From NCBI RefSeq assembly GCF_003576645.1, contig NC_044930.1:12225512-12289511 (forward strand): 64,000 nt of DNA. Reading direction: 5' to 3'. The stretch is from Ipomoea triloba. Lineage: Eukaryota; Streptophyta; Magnoliopsida; Solanales; Convolvulaceae. A program made the translations under genes and the position numbers. Positions 22,859 through 37,690 of this stretch are shown piece by piece. The notes below the pieces were generated by a model that was given only the letters and a program-made list of their open reading frames with translations, was not told the DNA's origin and did no database searches. Positions within the stretch are counted from its first letter, which is position 1; each line of letters starts with the position of its first letter.

Positions 22859-23580
22859 TGTGAAATTATTTGCAATGTGTATTTTTTTTAGGTGGGAAAC
22901 TACTTTGCAAGAATTGTATTTTTTATTTTGGGTGGAAATTACTTTTGCAAAATGTTGTATTTTTAATTTTGTGTGGGAAATTATTTTGTATTTTAATTTT
23001 GGGTGGGGAATTATTTTGTATTTTTAATTTTGGGTGGGAATTACTTTTACAAAGTTGTAATTTTTTATTTTGGGTGGGATTAGTGACCTAGAATATTTAA
23101 TACCTTATTTTCCCCTATAAATACCCCATAAACCCAATGGTTTGAGACACACCTTGTAAGAATTCAATTTGAGTGAAATTTCTCTCTTTTCTTTGCATGA
23201 GAAGTGCATTGAAGTTTAGGTTGTTTGTGAGAAGCATTCAATCTTGGTAGGCTAGTGAGACGTTAGTTTATCCCCTTATCTTGTTCTTTATATTCACACA
23301 CATATCCAAAAACCCAAAAAGAATACTATTACTCATATTATATAGCTAATTTTATTTTTGTATCTTAATTCTAGTGCTAGATTCCTAATACTCTAATTCT
23401 TAGCCTTGCTTAATAATCTAAGGGTTGAGAGTATTATTTGTTAGTTTGGTGAGACATTTGTAGAGTTGGGATCTCAAAATCCAAGAGTCTACAAGGTAAG
23501 ATCCTCTTTTGGACACGAAAGGTTCTTGAGTGATTCCTTGAGTGTGCACTTATTGCGGGAAGCAATCCGTGTACGCATCA
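22859..23580 (+). repeat. 5' LTR of the CRM-like Gypsy
   Basis: It ends at TACGCATCA, immediately before the PBS. U3 contains about five tandem variants of a 30-40-bp unit (GGTGGGAAATTATTTTGTAT-like) between 22890 and 23080. A CCCTATAAATACCCC TATA region follows at about 23114. From 22877 rightwards it aligns with 28737-29411, differing by one repeat unit and a handful of substitutions. Confidence 0.85.
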
Positions 23581-23582
23581 GT

Positions 23583-23600
23583 TTGGTATCAGAGTCAAGT
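23583..23600 (+). promoter_or_regulatory. Primer-binding site, initiator tRNA-Met type
   Basis: TTGGTATCAGAGTCAAG lies two to three bases after the end of the 5' LTR. TGGTATCAGAG is the usual plant retrotransposon site complementary to the 3' end of initiator tRNA-Met. It marks the start of minus-strand DNA synthesis and confirms the LTR border at 23580. Confidence 0.85.
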
Positions 23601-24494
23601 TCCTTTTTTTTTTCTTCTTATTCTATCATTCCTATCTTTAATTTCCTTTTTTTTTTCTCTCTCTTATTCCATTATTCCTATCTGTAATTTCATATTTACT
23701 GTTGTTCCATTTCCTTTTCCCTTATATCCGTTACGTTCTTGCTTTATTCTATTATTGTTATCTTAAAGTTCATATTTACTCTTCCTTGCTACTTTAAATT
23801 TCATATCTACTATTGTGTCTATTTTTTTTATTCATTTCCGTACTTTTACTCTTTATATTCATAGCTTTGATTTGGTGACCTTATAAAGGTTAGATACCAT
23901 CAAGCTTCTTTTAATATATTCTACTATTGTATTTTTAATTTAGTTGAAGTTTACTTTATTGGAGGTTTGTTAAAAAACAAAAAGAAAAAAAAGGAAAAAA
24001 AAGAAGAAAAAAAAAACAAAACAAAACAAAAAGAGCAAAGAAAAAAAAAAGAAAAAAAAAGAAAGAATAAGGTTGGTTTGATTTTTAGTTTGAATTGTTG
24101 AATTTATATCTAAGCATTACCTGAAATTAATTGTGCTTTGTTTCTTTCTATCACATATACTTCTTCTACTTTCTTTGTTTCTTAAAAAAAAAAAAAAAAA
24201 ACCACCTGTGTCAGTTTCAAACACACTCTGTGTCAGTTTCTACATCACTCTGTACATGCTATTTCCTACCTTTCGTGCTTACTAGACTCAAACTCTACAA
24301 GTGTTTGGTTTGTTGTTTTTGGTGGATACAACCCTTGTGAATTTTAAGCTTTGTTAAGGACCAAGAGGAAAAGAACTAGTACTTGAGAAAAAAAAAAGTC
24401 AAAAAAAAAAAAAGAGTGAATGAACTGTGAGTGATTAAATATTTCCTTTTGATTACTATCTTCTTATTTTTTGCATTTTTTTTTACTTAAAGGA
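23601..24494 (+). other. Untranslated leader of the CRM-like Gypsy
   Basis: AT-rich leader between the PBS and gag, with T-rich runs and A-rich runs (about 23970-24065, and 24184-24200). No coding content is supported. Confidence 0.6.
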
Positions 24495-27400
24495 ATGTCA
24501 AGTATGGCTAGTACTAGTGAACAAGGTAGTATTATTGCCCAAATGGAGAAAATGATGACCATGATGAAAGATATTAGTGATATGCTACAAAACATAGAAA
24601 ATCAAAGAGTGAGAGTTGAAAATGAGGGAGTACAAAATCATGAGGGAGGAAACCAAGAAGAGAGGAGGGGTAGAGAAATAACAAGATATAATAGTTTACC
24701 TCGCATGCTCCCTAGAAGATTTGTGGAAGAAAGGGTAGATAATAATCTTAGCTCTTTAAGAATGGAAATGCCTACTTTTAATGGGGATGATGAACCCGAA
24801 GTTTTCTTAAATTGGGTAGATGAAGTGGAGGATATTTTTGGGTTTCATAACTTTGGGGAAGAAAAGAAGTTTAAAACAGCCATAGCATCCCTAAAAGATT
24901 TTGCTAAATTGTGGTGGAAACAACTTAGTCGTAGGCGTCTAGAAGACCAAGATGAACCTATAGAGACATGGGGAGAGCTTAAGAGGGAGATGAGAAGGAA
25001 GTTTGTGCCTAGTAATTTTTATCGTGATATGCGCAGAAAATTACAAGAACTCAAACAAGGCAGTAAGTCCGTTCGTGAGTTCTACAAGGAGATGGAGAGA
25101 TTGAAGACACGAGCAAATATCCAGGAGGATGACGAGACCACCATAGCCCGTATCCTTGAAGGATTCAACCGTGATATTCGAAGAGAACTCCGCAACCAAG
25201 AATTTGACGACGTGGACAAATTGGTTCGAGTTGCTTCGAAGGTAGAAGATGAGTTGAGATCTGAAAGGGGAAGCAAACCATCTGTGTCTTCTCAATGGGA
25301 TCAACCAAGGAGGGCTACTAACAACTCCTATCAGTCAAGGACACAAAAGGAGTACTCTCGACCATCCCACACCCAGGAGGAGAAGAAAAATAACCAAAGG
25401 GAGAAAGAGAAGTTCCAAGAGGGCTCAAAGCAAAAGGTTAGTATTGTGACATGTTACAGGTGTCAAGGCCGAGGACATTATGCTCGAGAATGCCCCAACA
25501 CCAAAAAAATTCTCACCACCGGCAAAGATGAGCGAGAATACATGTTCGCAAATGAATCTGATGACGAAGAGTTGGAGCCTATCGGAGAAAGACAAAAAGA
25601 TGACCATTTTGAAGAAGAAGTGCAAGAAGATGATGCTCTACATTTCAACTGCGTTGTCCACAAAGCCTTGAGCACTCTAGTTGTCCTAGATCAAGAAGAA
25701 CAACGAGAGAACATCTTCTATGGAAAATGCAAGATTCCCGGTGCTACATGCAGTTTCATCATTGATGGGGGGAGTTGTACCAATGTGATCAGCGAGGATG
25801 TAGTTAATGCAATGAAAATACCAACAATCCAACATCCTCAACCCTATAAGCTACAATGGCTTAATGATGATGGTGAACTCAAGGTACACAAACAAGCCCT
25901 CATTTCTATTTCTATTGGAAAATATCAAGATGATGTGTTATGTGATGTCATCCCAATGCATGCTTGTCACATCTTGCTTGGTCGGCCATGGCAATATGAC
26001 CGAGACACCTTACACCATGGTAAGACAAACAAGTACACCATTCATAAGGGAGGTAAGAAGTATACTTTGACTCCACTAGCACCAAAAGAAGTGTACAACC
26101 AACAAGTGCAATCAAAAAAATTGAGGGAAGAACTTGCCCAAAAGGCAAAAGAGGCCATGAAGGAAACCACTAGTGGAAAACAAAATACCATAGCTCATGA
26201 GAAGAAGCAAAGAAAGGAAGGGATGAAGAAGGACACTACGCAATCCTCTCATAATTTGCTCATGACAAAGGGAGAAGTGGAGCAAGCCTTAAGAAGGGGA
26301 GAGGGAGTTTTCTTACTTTACCCGATTGATTTTTGTTTAAATGTTATTAAAAGTGAAATTATCCCTTCTGATGTTTCTGCTTTGCTTTCTGAATTTGCAG
26401 ATGTCTTTCTTGAAGAGTTACCAAAGGGATTACCTCCAATTCGTGGGATTGAACATCAAATTGATCTCATACCTGGAGCAAGTTTGCCTAATAGACCGAC
26501 ATATCGCACTAATCCTGACGAGGCCAAGGAGATTCAACGACAAGTTGATGAGTTGTTACAAGTTGGATTCATCCAAGAAAGCCTCAGTCCATGTGCTGTA
26601 CCCGTACTACTTGTACCAAAGAAAGATGGCACGTGGCGGATGTGTGTTGATTGTCGCGCCAAGAAAGATGGCACGTGGCGGATGTGTGTTGATTGTCGCG
26701 CCATCAATAACATCACGTGGCGGATGTGTGTTGATTGTCGCGCCATCAATAACATTACGGTAAAGTATCGCTATCCTATTCCTAGGTTAGATGATATGCT
26801 TGATGAATTGCATGGGGCTGAAATTTTCAGTAAAATAGATCTAAGAAGAGGTTATCATCAAATTAGAATGCAAAAGGGAGATGAATGGAAAACTGCCTTC
26901 AAGACTAAAAATGGTCTCTATGAATGGTTAGTTATGCCGTTTGGATTAACAAATGCCCCTATCACCTTCATGAGATTGATGAACCATGTTCTTAGGAATT
27001 TTATTGGAAAATTTGTTGTTGTGTATTTTGATGATATTCTCATTTATAGCAAAGACTCTCAAAAGCATATAATACATCTTAAAGAAGTCTTTCTTGTTTT
27101 AAGAAGAGAACAATTGTATGCTAACCTTGAGAAATGCTATTTTGGTGTGGAAAGTGTTGTTTTTCTTGGTTTTATAGTAAGTTCTGAAGGCATTGAAGTG
27201 GATGAGACCAAGATACAAGCAATTCGAGATTGGCCAACACCAAAAATAGCAACTGAAGTCCGTAGTTTCCATGGTCTTGCCAGTTTCTATCGGAGATTTG
27301 TCAAGGACTTTAGTAAAATTGCAGCCCTGTTGAATGAACTTGTGAAAAAAGATGTTAAATTTGAATGGGGCCCTAAACAAGAACAAGTCTTTCAAATCCT

Positions 27401-28730
27401 CAAGGAAAAATTGTGTTCTGCTCAGGTACTTTCGTTACCAAACTTTGATAAAACTTTTGAGATTGAGTGTGATGCATCTGGGATAGGTATTGGAGCTGTT
27501 CTTATGCAAGAAGGACATCCTATTGCCTACTTTAGTGAGAAATTAAGTGGTCCTGCACTTAATTACTCTACATATGATAAGGAGTTATATGCACTTGTAA
27601 GAACTCTTGAGACTTGGGAGCATTACCTATGGTTTAAAGAGTTTGTCATACACTCCGATCATGAGGCACTCAAACACCTTAGGGGGCAAGGTAAGTTAAG
27701 CAAGAGACATGCGAAATGGCTTGAGTTTATTGAAGCATTTCCGTATGTTATCAAGTATAAACAAGGTAAGGAAAACCGAGTGGCTGATGCTTTATCTCGA
27801 AGGTATGCTCTACTTTTATCATTACAAGCCAAATTACTTGGTTTTGAATTTCTTAAAGAATTGTATAGTAATGATGTTGATTTTGTAGAAAAATATAAGG
27901 CATGTTCTACAACTCCAATTGGCAAATATTATCTACTTGATGGATATTTGTTCAAAGAAAATAGATTGTGTGTGACAAATTGTTCTTTAAGAGAAATGTT
28001 CATTAAGGAAGCCCATAGTGGTGGATTAATGGGACACTTCGGTGTGACTAAAACTTATGAAGTCCTACATGGACACTTCTTTTGGCCCAAGTTAAGAAGG
28101 GATGTGGAATTGTTTGTTAGCAAATGTGTTACTTGCAAACAAGCTAAATCACGATCTCTCCCACAAGGGTTATACACACCATTAATTGTTCCTAAGGAAT
28201 CCTAGACTGATTTATCTATGGATTTTATAGTAGGGTTACCTAGAAGTAGAAGGGGCCATTACTCAATCTATGTTGTTGTTGATCGATTTAGTAAAATGGC
28301 TCATTTTATTGGTTGTCACAAAACTAATGATGCCTCTCATATTGCAGATTTATTCTTCAAAGAGGTAGTGCGTTTACATGGGATTCCACGCACCATTGTG
28401 TCCGATCGAGATGCCAAGTTTCTAAGTCATTTTTGGCGAATACTTTGGGGAAAGCTTGGTACAAAACTTTTGTACTCTACTGCTTGTCATCCACAGACAG
28501 ATGGCCAAACCGAAGTTGTGAATAGAACTCTAACACAACTTCTAAGGGTAGTCATTAGAAAAAACCTCAAGTCTTGGGAAGAAAGCTTATCATATGTGGA
28601 GTTTGCTTATAACCGAGCTATACATTCCACTACAAATATGTCACCATTTGAGGTTGCTTATGGTTTTAATCCATTAACCCCCTTAGATTTGATTCCCTTA
28701 CATGTGAATGATAAGGAATGTGCGGATGCT
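24495..28730 (+). pseudogene. Gag-pol of the CRM-like Gypsy, one nonsense codon and an in-frame RT triplication
   Basis: From ATG 24495 (an in-frame ATG at 24471 is also possible) one frame runs to a TAG at 28203-28205 and continues open to the N at 28731. Domains: gag, about residues 90-250 ([20 protein letters not shown]); zinc knuckle about 320-333 ([14 protein letters not shown]); protease ([10 protein letters not shown], about 422-431); reverse transcriptase with YFDDILIYS near 844; RNase H ([14 protein letters not shown]); integrase zinc finger ([21 protein letters not shown]); integrase core ([28 protein letters not shown]). The TAG replaces a residue that is Trp in the family. A 42-bp unit is repeated so that WRMCVDCRA occurs three times within 26619-26756, adding 28 residues to the RT fingers. 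The integrase C-terminus is missing at the gap. It encodes replication and integration of the element, and this copy is probably inactive. Confidence 0.9.
26619..26756 (+). repeat. In-frame overlapping 42-bp duplications inside reverse transcriptase
   Basis: The 42-bp unit 26619-26660 is repeated exactly at 26661-26702. The overlapping 42-bp unit 26673-26714 is repeated at 26715-26756 with one C/T difference. Together they add 84 bp without breaking frame. Confidence 0.95.
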
Positions 28731-28731
28731 N
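28731..28731. other. Single-base N at a coding/LTR junction
   Basis: One ambiguous base sits exactly where integrase-coding sequence (ending KECADA) meets LTR sequence (GCAAGGTGTATTTTTT). In an intact element several hundred bases of integrase C-terminus and a polypurine tract should lie between. It is either a deletion breakpoint or a collapsed assembly join. Confidence 0.9.
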
Positions 28732-29411
28732 GCAAGGTGTATTTTTTTTAGGTGGGAAACTACTTTGCAAGAATTGTATTTTTTATTTTTGGGTGGAAAT
28801 TACTTTTGCAAAATGTTGTATTTTTAATTTTGGGTGGGAAATTATTTTGTATTTTTAATTTTGGGTGGGAATTACTTTTACAAAGTTGTAATTTTTTATT
28901 TTGGGTGGGATTAGTGACCTAGAATATTTAATACCTTATTTTCCCCTATAAATACCCCATAAACCCAATGGTTTGAGACACACCTTGTAAGAATTCAATT
29001 TGAGTGAAATTTCTCTCTTTTCTTTGCATGAGAAGTGCATTGAAGTTTAGGTTGTTTGTGAGAAGCATTCAATCTTGGTAGGCTAGTGGGACGTTAGTTT
29101 ATCCCCTTATCTTGTTCTTTATATTCACACACATATCCAAAAACCCAAAAAGAATACTATTACTCATATTATATAGCTAATTTTATTTTTGTATCTTAAT
29201 TCTAGTGCTAGATTCCTAATACTCTAATTCTTAGCCTTGCTTAATAATCTAAGGGTTGAGAGTATTATTTGTTAGTTTGGTGAGACATTTGTAGAGTTGG
29301 GATCTCAAAATCCAAGAGTCTACAAGGTAAGATCCTCTTTTGGACACGAAAGGTTCTTGAGTGATTCCTTGAGTGTGCACTTATTGCGGGAAGCAATCCG
29401 TGTACGCATCA
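28732..29411 (+). repeat. 3' LTR of the CRM-like Gypsy
   Basis: It aligns with 22877-23580 and ends at the same CGTGTACGCATCA (29411). It is about 29 bp shorter because one U3 tandem unit is missing, and it carries a few point differences (for example CTAGTGGGACG against CTAGTGAGACG). Its first bases cannot be checked because of the N at 28731. Confidence 0.85.
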
Positions 29412-30104
29412 ACCGGTTTGCCATCCAATTGATCCTAGTTTGCCAATAGGGCTTAAAAGCGCCAAAATATTTTCTGTCATAATTTTGCATTAAATTACAT
29501 AGTTGTTTTAACACTAGGAATCTCTTTATGTAGTCCCGTGATAGAAGTTCTCTAGAAAGAGTAGTTCTTTTTCTTTCATAAAGAAATTTTTTTTTTTTTT
29601 AATAAAGCGGCCATGGACTTGACCATCCAACAACCCCTTACCCATTGAGTCAAAGGGGCAAAGGAGTCCCACAGCAAGCCCTGGTTCAGGGTAATAGTCC
29701 GGATGCCTGGAAGTCTGGAACATAAGGAATATTTAATTATATTGTTTTATAAATATTTTTAAAATCAATATGTATATATACATTTTTTTTTTCAAAATGA
29801 CTATCAAAGTTATATTAGTTCTAAAAAATCCGATATCATTTGTTGTTTAATTGTGGAGAAGAAGTATGATGGATTTTTAACAAAACATCATTCCTTATAG
29901 GTGTATCTACCAAAAAGAAAACGAAAAAGAAAAAAAAAACAATTTGAGAACAAAATGTTATTGACAAAGTGCAGAGGTTATACTTTGAGAACAAAATGCA
30001 GAGGTTATAGTGGAAACAAATTAAAAGAAGCTCAAACGCACACAAGAAACAGTGGAAACCAAATAATCACCACTAATGAGCACACACTTCATCACTTTAG
30101 GAGA
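29412..30104. other. Intergenic DNA between Gypsy and tRNA-Gly
   Basis: A T run lies at 29587-29600. A moderately GC-richer stretch occurs at about 29607-29720, on which nothing is recognised. The remainder is AT-rich. A short direct repeat (GCAGAGGTTATA, about 29970 and 29998) is the only other structure seen. Confidence 0.4.
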
Positions 30105-30175
30105 TGCACCAGCCGGGAATCGAACCCGGGTCTGTACCGTGGCAGGGTACTATTCTACCACTAGACCACTGGTGC
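30105..30175 (-). tRNA. tRNA-Gly(GCC)
   Basis: On the minus strand a 71-nt cloverleaf reads GCACCAG for the 5' acceptor arm (30175-30169) and CTGGTGC plus discriminator A at the 3' end (30112-30105). The A box is TGGTCTAGTGG and the B box GGTTCGAATCC. The anticodon stem GTACC/GGTAC encloses loop CTGCCAC with anticodon GCC (30143-30141). No intron. The CCA end is not encoded, as usual in eukaryotes. It decodes GGC and GGU glycine codons. All stems pair, so it looks functional. A clear T-run terminator does not follow immediately. Confidence 0.95.
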
Positions 30176-30363
30176 TTGTTGTTTCCTATATTGACATTTA
30201 CGCATATTGTACAAAAACACAAAAACTCCGTTAGGAAAACCCGGAAGATATCTTCATCTAGTATTTTTACTTTTTAATGATGAACTTTTAATGTTCCACA
30301 AAAATTATATTTTATATATGTAGTCAATAAATCAGCAATAGAGTGTTAATTTGAATTCTGTTA

Positions 30364-30621
30364 CTCCCTCTGTCTCATTTTATTTGTCTTACTAACTATT
30401 TATTGGTCAAACTAACTCGTTCTTCTTTGTTTATTTTCTTTAGTATTTTTTACTTATTTTTAAATTTGATGTTTTGTGTTTAATAGTAATTTTAGTGTAT
30501 TTTCTAAATATATAAATTTTGTATATTAATATTAAACTTAATATTATGAAAAATTGAATTTAAAATAACTTCAGTCAAGCCTCGTTAACCGAATCAGACA
30601 CATAAAATGGGACGGAGGGAG
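30364..30621. mobile_element. Stowaway-type MITE (Tc1/mariner), copy 1
   Basis: It begins CTCCCTCTGTCTCATTTTAT and ends ATGGGACGGAGGGAG, the classic Stowaway terminal inverted repeat, flanked on both sides by TA (30362-30363 and 30622-30623). The length is 258 bp. It is the same family as 41683-41941 in the opposite orientation. Confidence 0.9.
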
Positions 30622-30623
30622 TA

Positions 30624-31799
30624 TATTACCTCAAAATTTGTATGTTTTGAAAAAAAAAGGTGAAAATTGCATTTACTAGATGTCTCATAAGAAAAGATTT
30701 TTTCTTTCTCTTGTAGATTATGGAACTAGTGTTGTACATTACTACATTAGTTGTCCACCAAACCTTAGTAGTTACTAACTTCGTTCAATAATTTCATTGT
30801 TTATTAAATTTGTACATAACTTAGTCATTTAAAAGTACTGTTTTCTCCAATTTTATCTTAGAATATATTTAAGATAAAGAGGTTAAACATATTATATTAA
30901 TATAACTAAAATTATGTTGTGCTGATAATGTCACAGTACTATGGGTTATCTCATAATTTACACTATTATACAACATAATTATGCTTACGTTACTTTATTT
31001 TATCTTATATAACTGGAATAAACGAATTATGTCACTGAATCTTTTTAACATTGATAAATTATTTTTAAAATGTAAATATCAATATAAATAAAAAATTAAA
31101 ATTAAAATTAAACTTTCACTAAAACAACTATCAAGATTGAAAATGTTGTTTCACGAATATCTCCGAAATCAATACAACACATTCGGGTGCTTGTTTTCTT
31201 TGTGGTCATTTCTACCTTTTTTACAAAGCAAACTTTAAATTTAGGTTAGGCAAAAACAAGACTCATCTATTTGTCATTTATTTTTTATTTATGTTATAAA
31301 ATAATAGTAATAAAATAGTTTAATTGAGAAAGATGAAATGACAAAAAAAAGTATAATTTTCGTTCAATATTTTTTTTAACCATTGGAAAGTGTCTCTATT
31401 CAATGAGTATACATTTTCATTACTCTCTAGCTGACTTCGCTACGCTCTAAGTTTGGGAGTAAGAGATTGGTGATAGGATAATTGGATTAGTCATTGGACC
31501 CAACCCGAAACACATTTGGACTGACCCCAAGTTGTCAAAGCAATCAACACGGTCAATTGGTAACGGTCAAGAGTGAAGCAGGAGGAGATGAAACGATTCT
31601 TAGAGTCCCAATGCACTTAATAGGACACCACCTCATCAAAGAGTTGTTATGGTGGAGAGCGCACAACAATTATTGATGAACTCTGACACTTTTGGAGGGG
31701 AGTCGTTGCACTTATTAGGAGGCTGTTAGTGCTCATTATTGTAGTTGTTACCATTATACAATATAAAAGGTGAGTCTATATCAGTTTCATTGATGGTTT
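30624..31799. other. AT-rich intergenic DNA
   Basis: Mostly AT-rich sequence. A less AT-rich part at about 31480-31760 has a 60-codon open reading frame without recognisable features, just before the Copia fragment. I see no gene or clear repeat. Confidence 0.4.
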
Positions 31800-34378
31800 T
31801 ACAAAATTTTTCTGGCTTTACCCCTTATAAAATAAGTCTGATGCTTTTGGGCTTTTCAAAGTTTTCAGTTTATGGTCTAGAATCAGTTTGGGACTACTAT
31901 TAAATGTTTTCGTACTGATAATGGCCATGAATATGTAAACAAACATTTCGGACTTTTTCTCCAAAGCCTTGGAATTTTACATCGAAAAACTTGCCCCTAC
32001 TTACCTGAGCAAAATGGGGTTGCGGAGCGCAAGCACCGTCCTCTTATTGAAACTATTATTACTCTTCTTCACACAACAAACTTACCTGTGATTTTTTGGA
32101 CTGATGCTCTTGCTACCGCTAATTTCTTAATCAACCACTTTCCCAAAAAATCACTTGCTAATAAGTCCCCGTTTGAACAGTTGTATGGTCGTCCACCTGA
32201 TTACTCTTATCTTCGTGTCTTTGGTTATCTTGCATACCCTCATCTTCGACACCAAATTGACCATAAACTTCAACCTCGTTCCAAAACGTGTGTCTTTGTT
32301 GGGTATGAACCTCTCACAAAAGGCTATTGATGCCTTGATCCTACCACCCACAAAGTCTTTGTCACTCGTCACGTGCGTTTTGTTGAGTTCTCATTTCCTT
32401 ACAAGGTGTCAACGGATCCTCCAACTTCATCCTCACCATCCTCCTCGTACTTTGGTGTTCTTCCCCTCTTCCCACATTTTCCTACCATCTCATCTGGTCC
32501 TGCTCACATGTCTCTAGATACTCAACCAGTTGGCTATATGCCCACAACCATCCCATCCAATCTACCTGAAACCCTACCCGAACCACAATCCATCCACTCC
32601 CCACCACCCGGCTCCCCACCACCCGAAACCCAATTTGCCAACCCTACTCATCTGCCTGACGCCTCACCCATCCAACCTGCCAGCCCACCTCCCTCACCTG
32701 AATTGCCTGCAAACTCAATCCCGTCAGTCATAAACCCACCCGTACCACGACGTCCTCCAATGCCTATTCACCCTATGACCACTCGTGCGAAGGATGGCAT
32801 CTTTAAACTCAAACTCTACTCTTCCGCTATTCCCTTTGATGAACCTCCCTTAACTGAGCCAACAACCTACAAACAAGCTAGTCAAAATAAATACTGGTGC
32901 GCTGCTATGGATGATGAATTTGAGGCGTTACAGAGACAACGTACTTGGGTATTAGTTCCTTCCCCTCCAAATCATTTTCCAATTAGATGTAAGTGGGTTT
33001 ATTGCATAAAGCGTAACTCTGATGGATTTGTCTCTCGCTACAAGACACGTCTTGTTGCCAAGGGCTATGATCAAGAATACGGTCTGGACTACTCTGAGAC
33101 TTTTAGTGCTGTGGTTAAGCAGCAAACTATTCGTGTTGTGCTCTCTATTGCTATGTACCATCAGTGGCCTCTTCATTAGTTGGACGTTTCTAATGCTTTT
33201 TTACATGGTGAGTTGCAGGAAGAGATCTACATGGCTCAACCTCCTGGTTACATTGATCAACAGTATCCGCATCATGTTTGGAAATTAACAAAGTCCTTGT
33301 ATGGACTTAAGCAAGCTCCGAGAGCGTGGTACCTTCGTCGCTCATCCTTCTTAACCGCTCAGGGGTTCACTACTACTACTCATGATACCAATCTATTTAT
33401 CAAGTACTCTGCTCAGGGAACTCTTATCTTACTTTTATATGTTGATGACATAGTTATTACTGGCTCTTCCACTTCTCTTATTCAGAGTTTTATCCGGAGC
33501 ATGCACCATGAGTTTCAGATGAAGGATCTTGGTCCCTTGAAATATTTTTTGGGCCTGGAGGTTCAGCGTACCACCGACCGCCTTCTGCTCTGTCAGACTA
33601 AGTATGCCAGTGAGCTCATCCATCGTGCAGGAGTTGATTCGGCCACCACTACTCCTACACCGATTAGCTCTAACACTTCTACCAATGGCGCTGATACTCC
33701 CTTTTCTAATCCACGTCTGTTTCGCAGTCTGGTTGGTGGTCTTCAGTATCTCTTGGTTACTAGGCCTGATATTGAGTATGATGTGAATTATGTTGCTCAG
33801 AAAATGCATAACCCTACAGACCAAGACTTTCACACTCTAAAGCGCATTTTGCGCTATGTTAAAGGGACCCTCACTCATGGCCTTGAATTTGGCAGGGGGG
33901 ATATGCGTCTCCGTGGCTACTCTGACTCTGATTGGGCTAATGATCCACAGGACAATCGTTCAACGACAGGCTACCTTATCTATCTTGGTGATAATCTTGT
34001 GTCTTGGAGCACTGAAAAACAGACACGTGTTTCAAAATCATCCACGAAGGCTGTATATTGTGCTTTATCAGCTGCAGCATCGGGAGTAATGTGACTTATA
34101 TATATTCTGACTGATCTACATATTGTCACGCTTCCACCTGTTCTCTTCTATAACAATCAATCAACCATATGTCTTACAAAGAATCCAGTTTTCCATAAGA
34201 AGATGAAGCATGTAGGAACTGACTGTTACTTCGTTCGAGAGCAAGTCATAGATGGGTCTATGACAGTTAAGCATGTTTCTTCTAAAGATCAACTTGCAGA
34301 TTTTCTCACCAAACCCCTAACATCGCAGCGGTTCCACTTCCTCATATCCAAGCTTCCTCTTGCTACTGTCAGACTCAG

Positions 34379-34390
34379 CTTGAGGGGGGA
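34379..34390 (+). promoter_or_regulatory. Polypurine tract of the Copia element
   Basis: TTGAGGGGGGA directly precedes TGTTAG at 34391. This is the plus-strand primer site and fixes the start of the 3' LTR. Confidence 0.8.
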
Positions 34391-34576
34391 TGTTAGCAAA
34401 TAATATATGATTTGATATGATAATATATGATTTGATATGATTATGTGATTGATATGGTTTGATATGATTTGGTATGATTTGATCCTCTACCATAATATGG
34501 GTTGTAGTTCCACCTATAAATACCTCTTGTAACTCTCATTCTTCTCAATGAAATGAACTATTCTATTATTCTATCA
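34391..34576 (+). repeat. 3' LTR of the truncated Copia element
   Basis: Runs from TGTTAGCAAATAATATATGA to TTCTATTATTCTATCA, 186 bp, with TG...CA ends. Near its start it carries repeats of TGATTTGATATGAT. A TATA-like CCTATAAATACC lies at about 34513. There is no partner LTR in the window, so the right border rests on the CA end only. Confidence 0.7.

Positions 34577-37690
<3,114 letters not shown>

Larger units (their letters stand above)
22859..29411 (+). mobile_element. Ty3/Gypsy chromovirus-like LTR retrotransposon (CRM-like), near-complete
   Basis: Two highly similar LTRs bracket a PBS, a leader, and one gag-pol frame with a single nonsense codon. The internal 3' end after the integrase core is missing at a one-base N (28731), which joins coding sequence directly to LTR sequence. 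The left LTR border is uncertain because no second copy of the first bases is available (TGTGAAAT at 22859 or TGAAAT at 22861). No target duplication could be read. LTR similarity indicates recent insertion. Confidence 0.85.
31800..34576 (+). pseudogene. 5'-truncated Ty1/Copia element: integrase to 3' LTR
   Basis: One reading frame runs from the integrase core to the 3' LTR. It holds integrase (RTDNGHEYVNKHFG, PEQNGVAERKH), GKL-like connector (YGRPPDYSYLRVFGYLAYPH), reverse transcriptase ([40 protein letters not shown]) and RNase H (RGYSDSDWANDPQDNRSTTG, then QLADFLTKPL). Four in-frame stops interrupt it at 31878, 32328, 33177 and 34092, and each is one C-to-T or G-to-A change from the residue normally present. 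The RNase H motif normally SRSSTEAEY reads SKSSTKAVY, losing two acidic residues. Gag, protease and the 5' LTR are absent. The 3' LTR follows a polypurine tract. The copy cannot be autonomous. Confidence 0.9.

Noticed and set aside
25764..25775. Protease DGGS in the CRM-like Gypsy taken as a dead active site
   Set aside because: D-G-G-S-C-T-N is a common form of this motif in plant Gypsy elements of this kind, so it is not evidence of inactivation.
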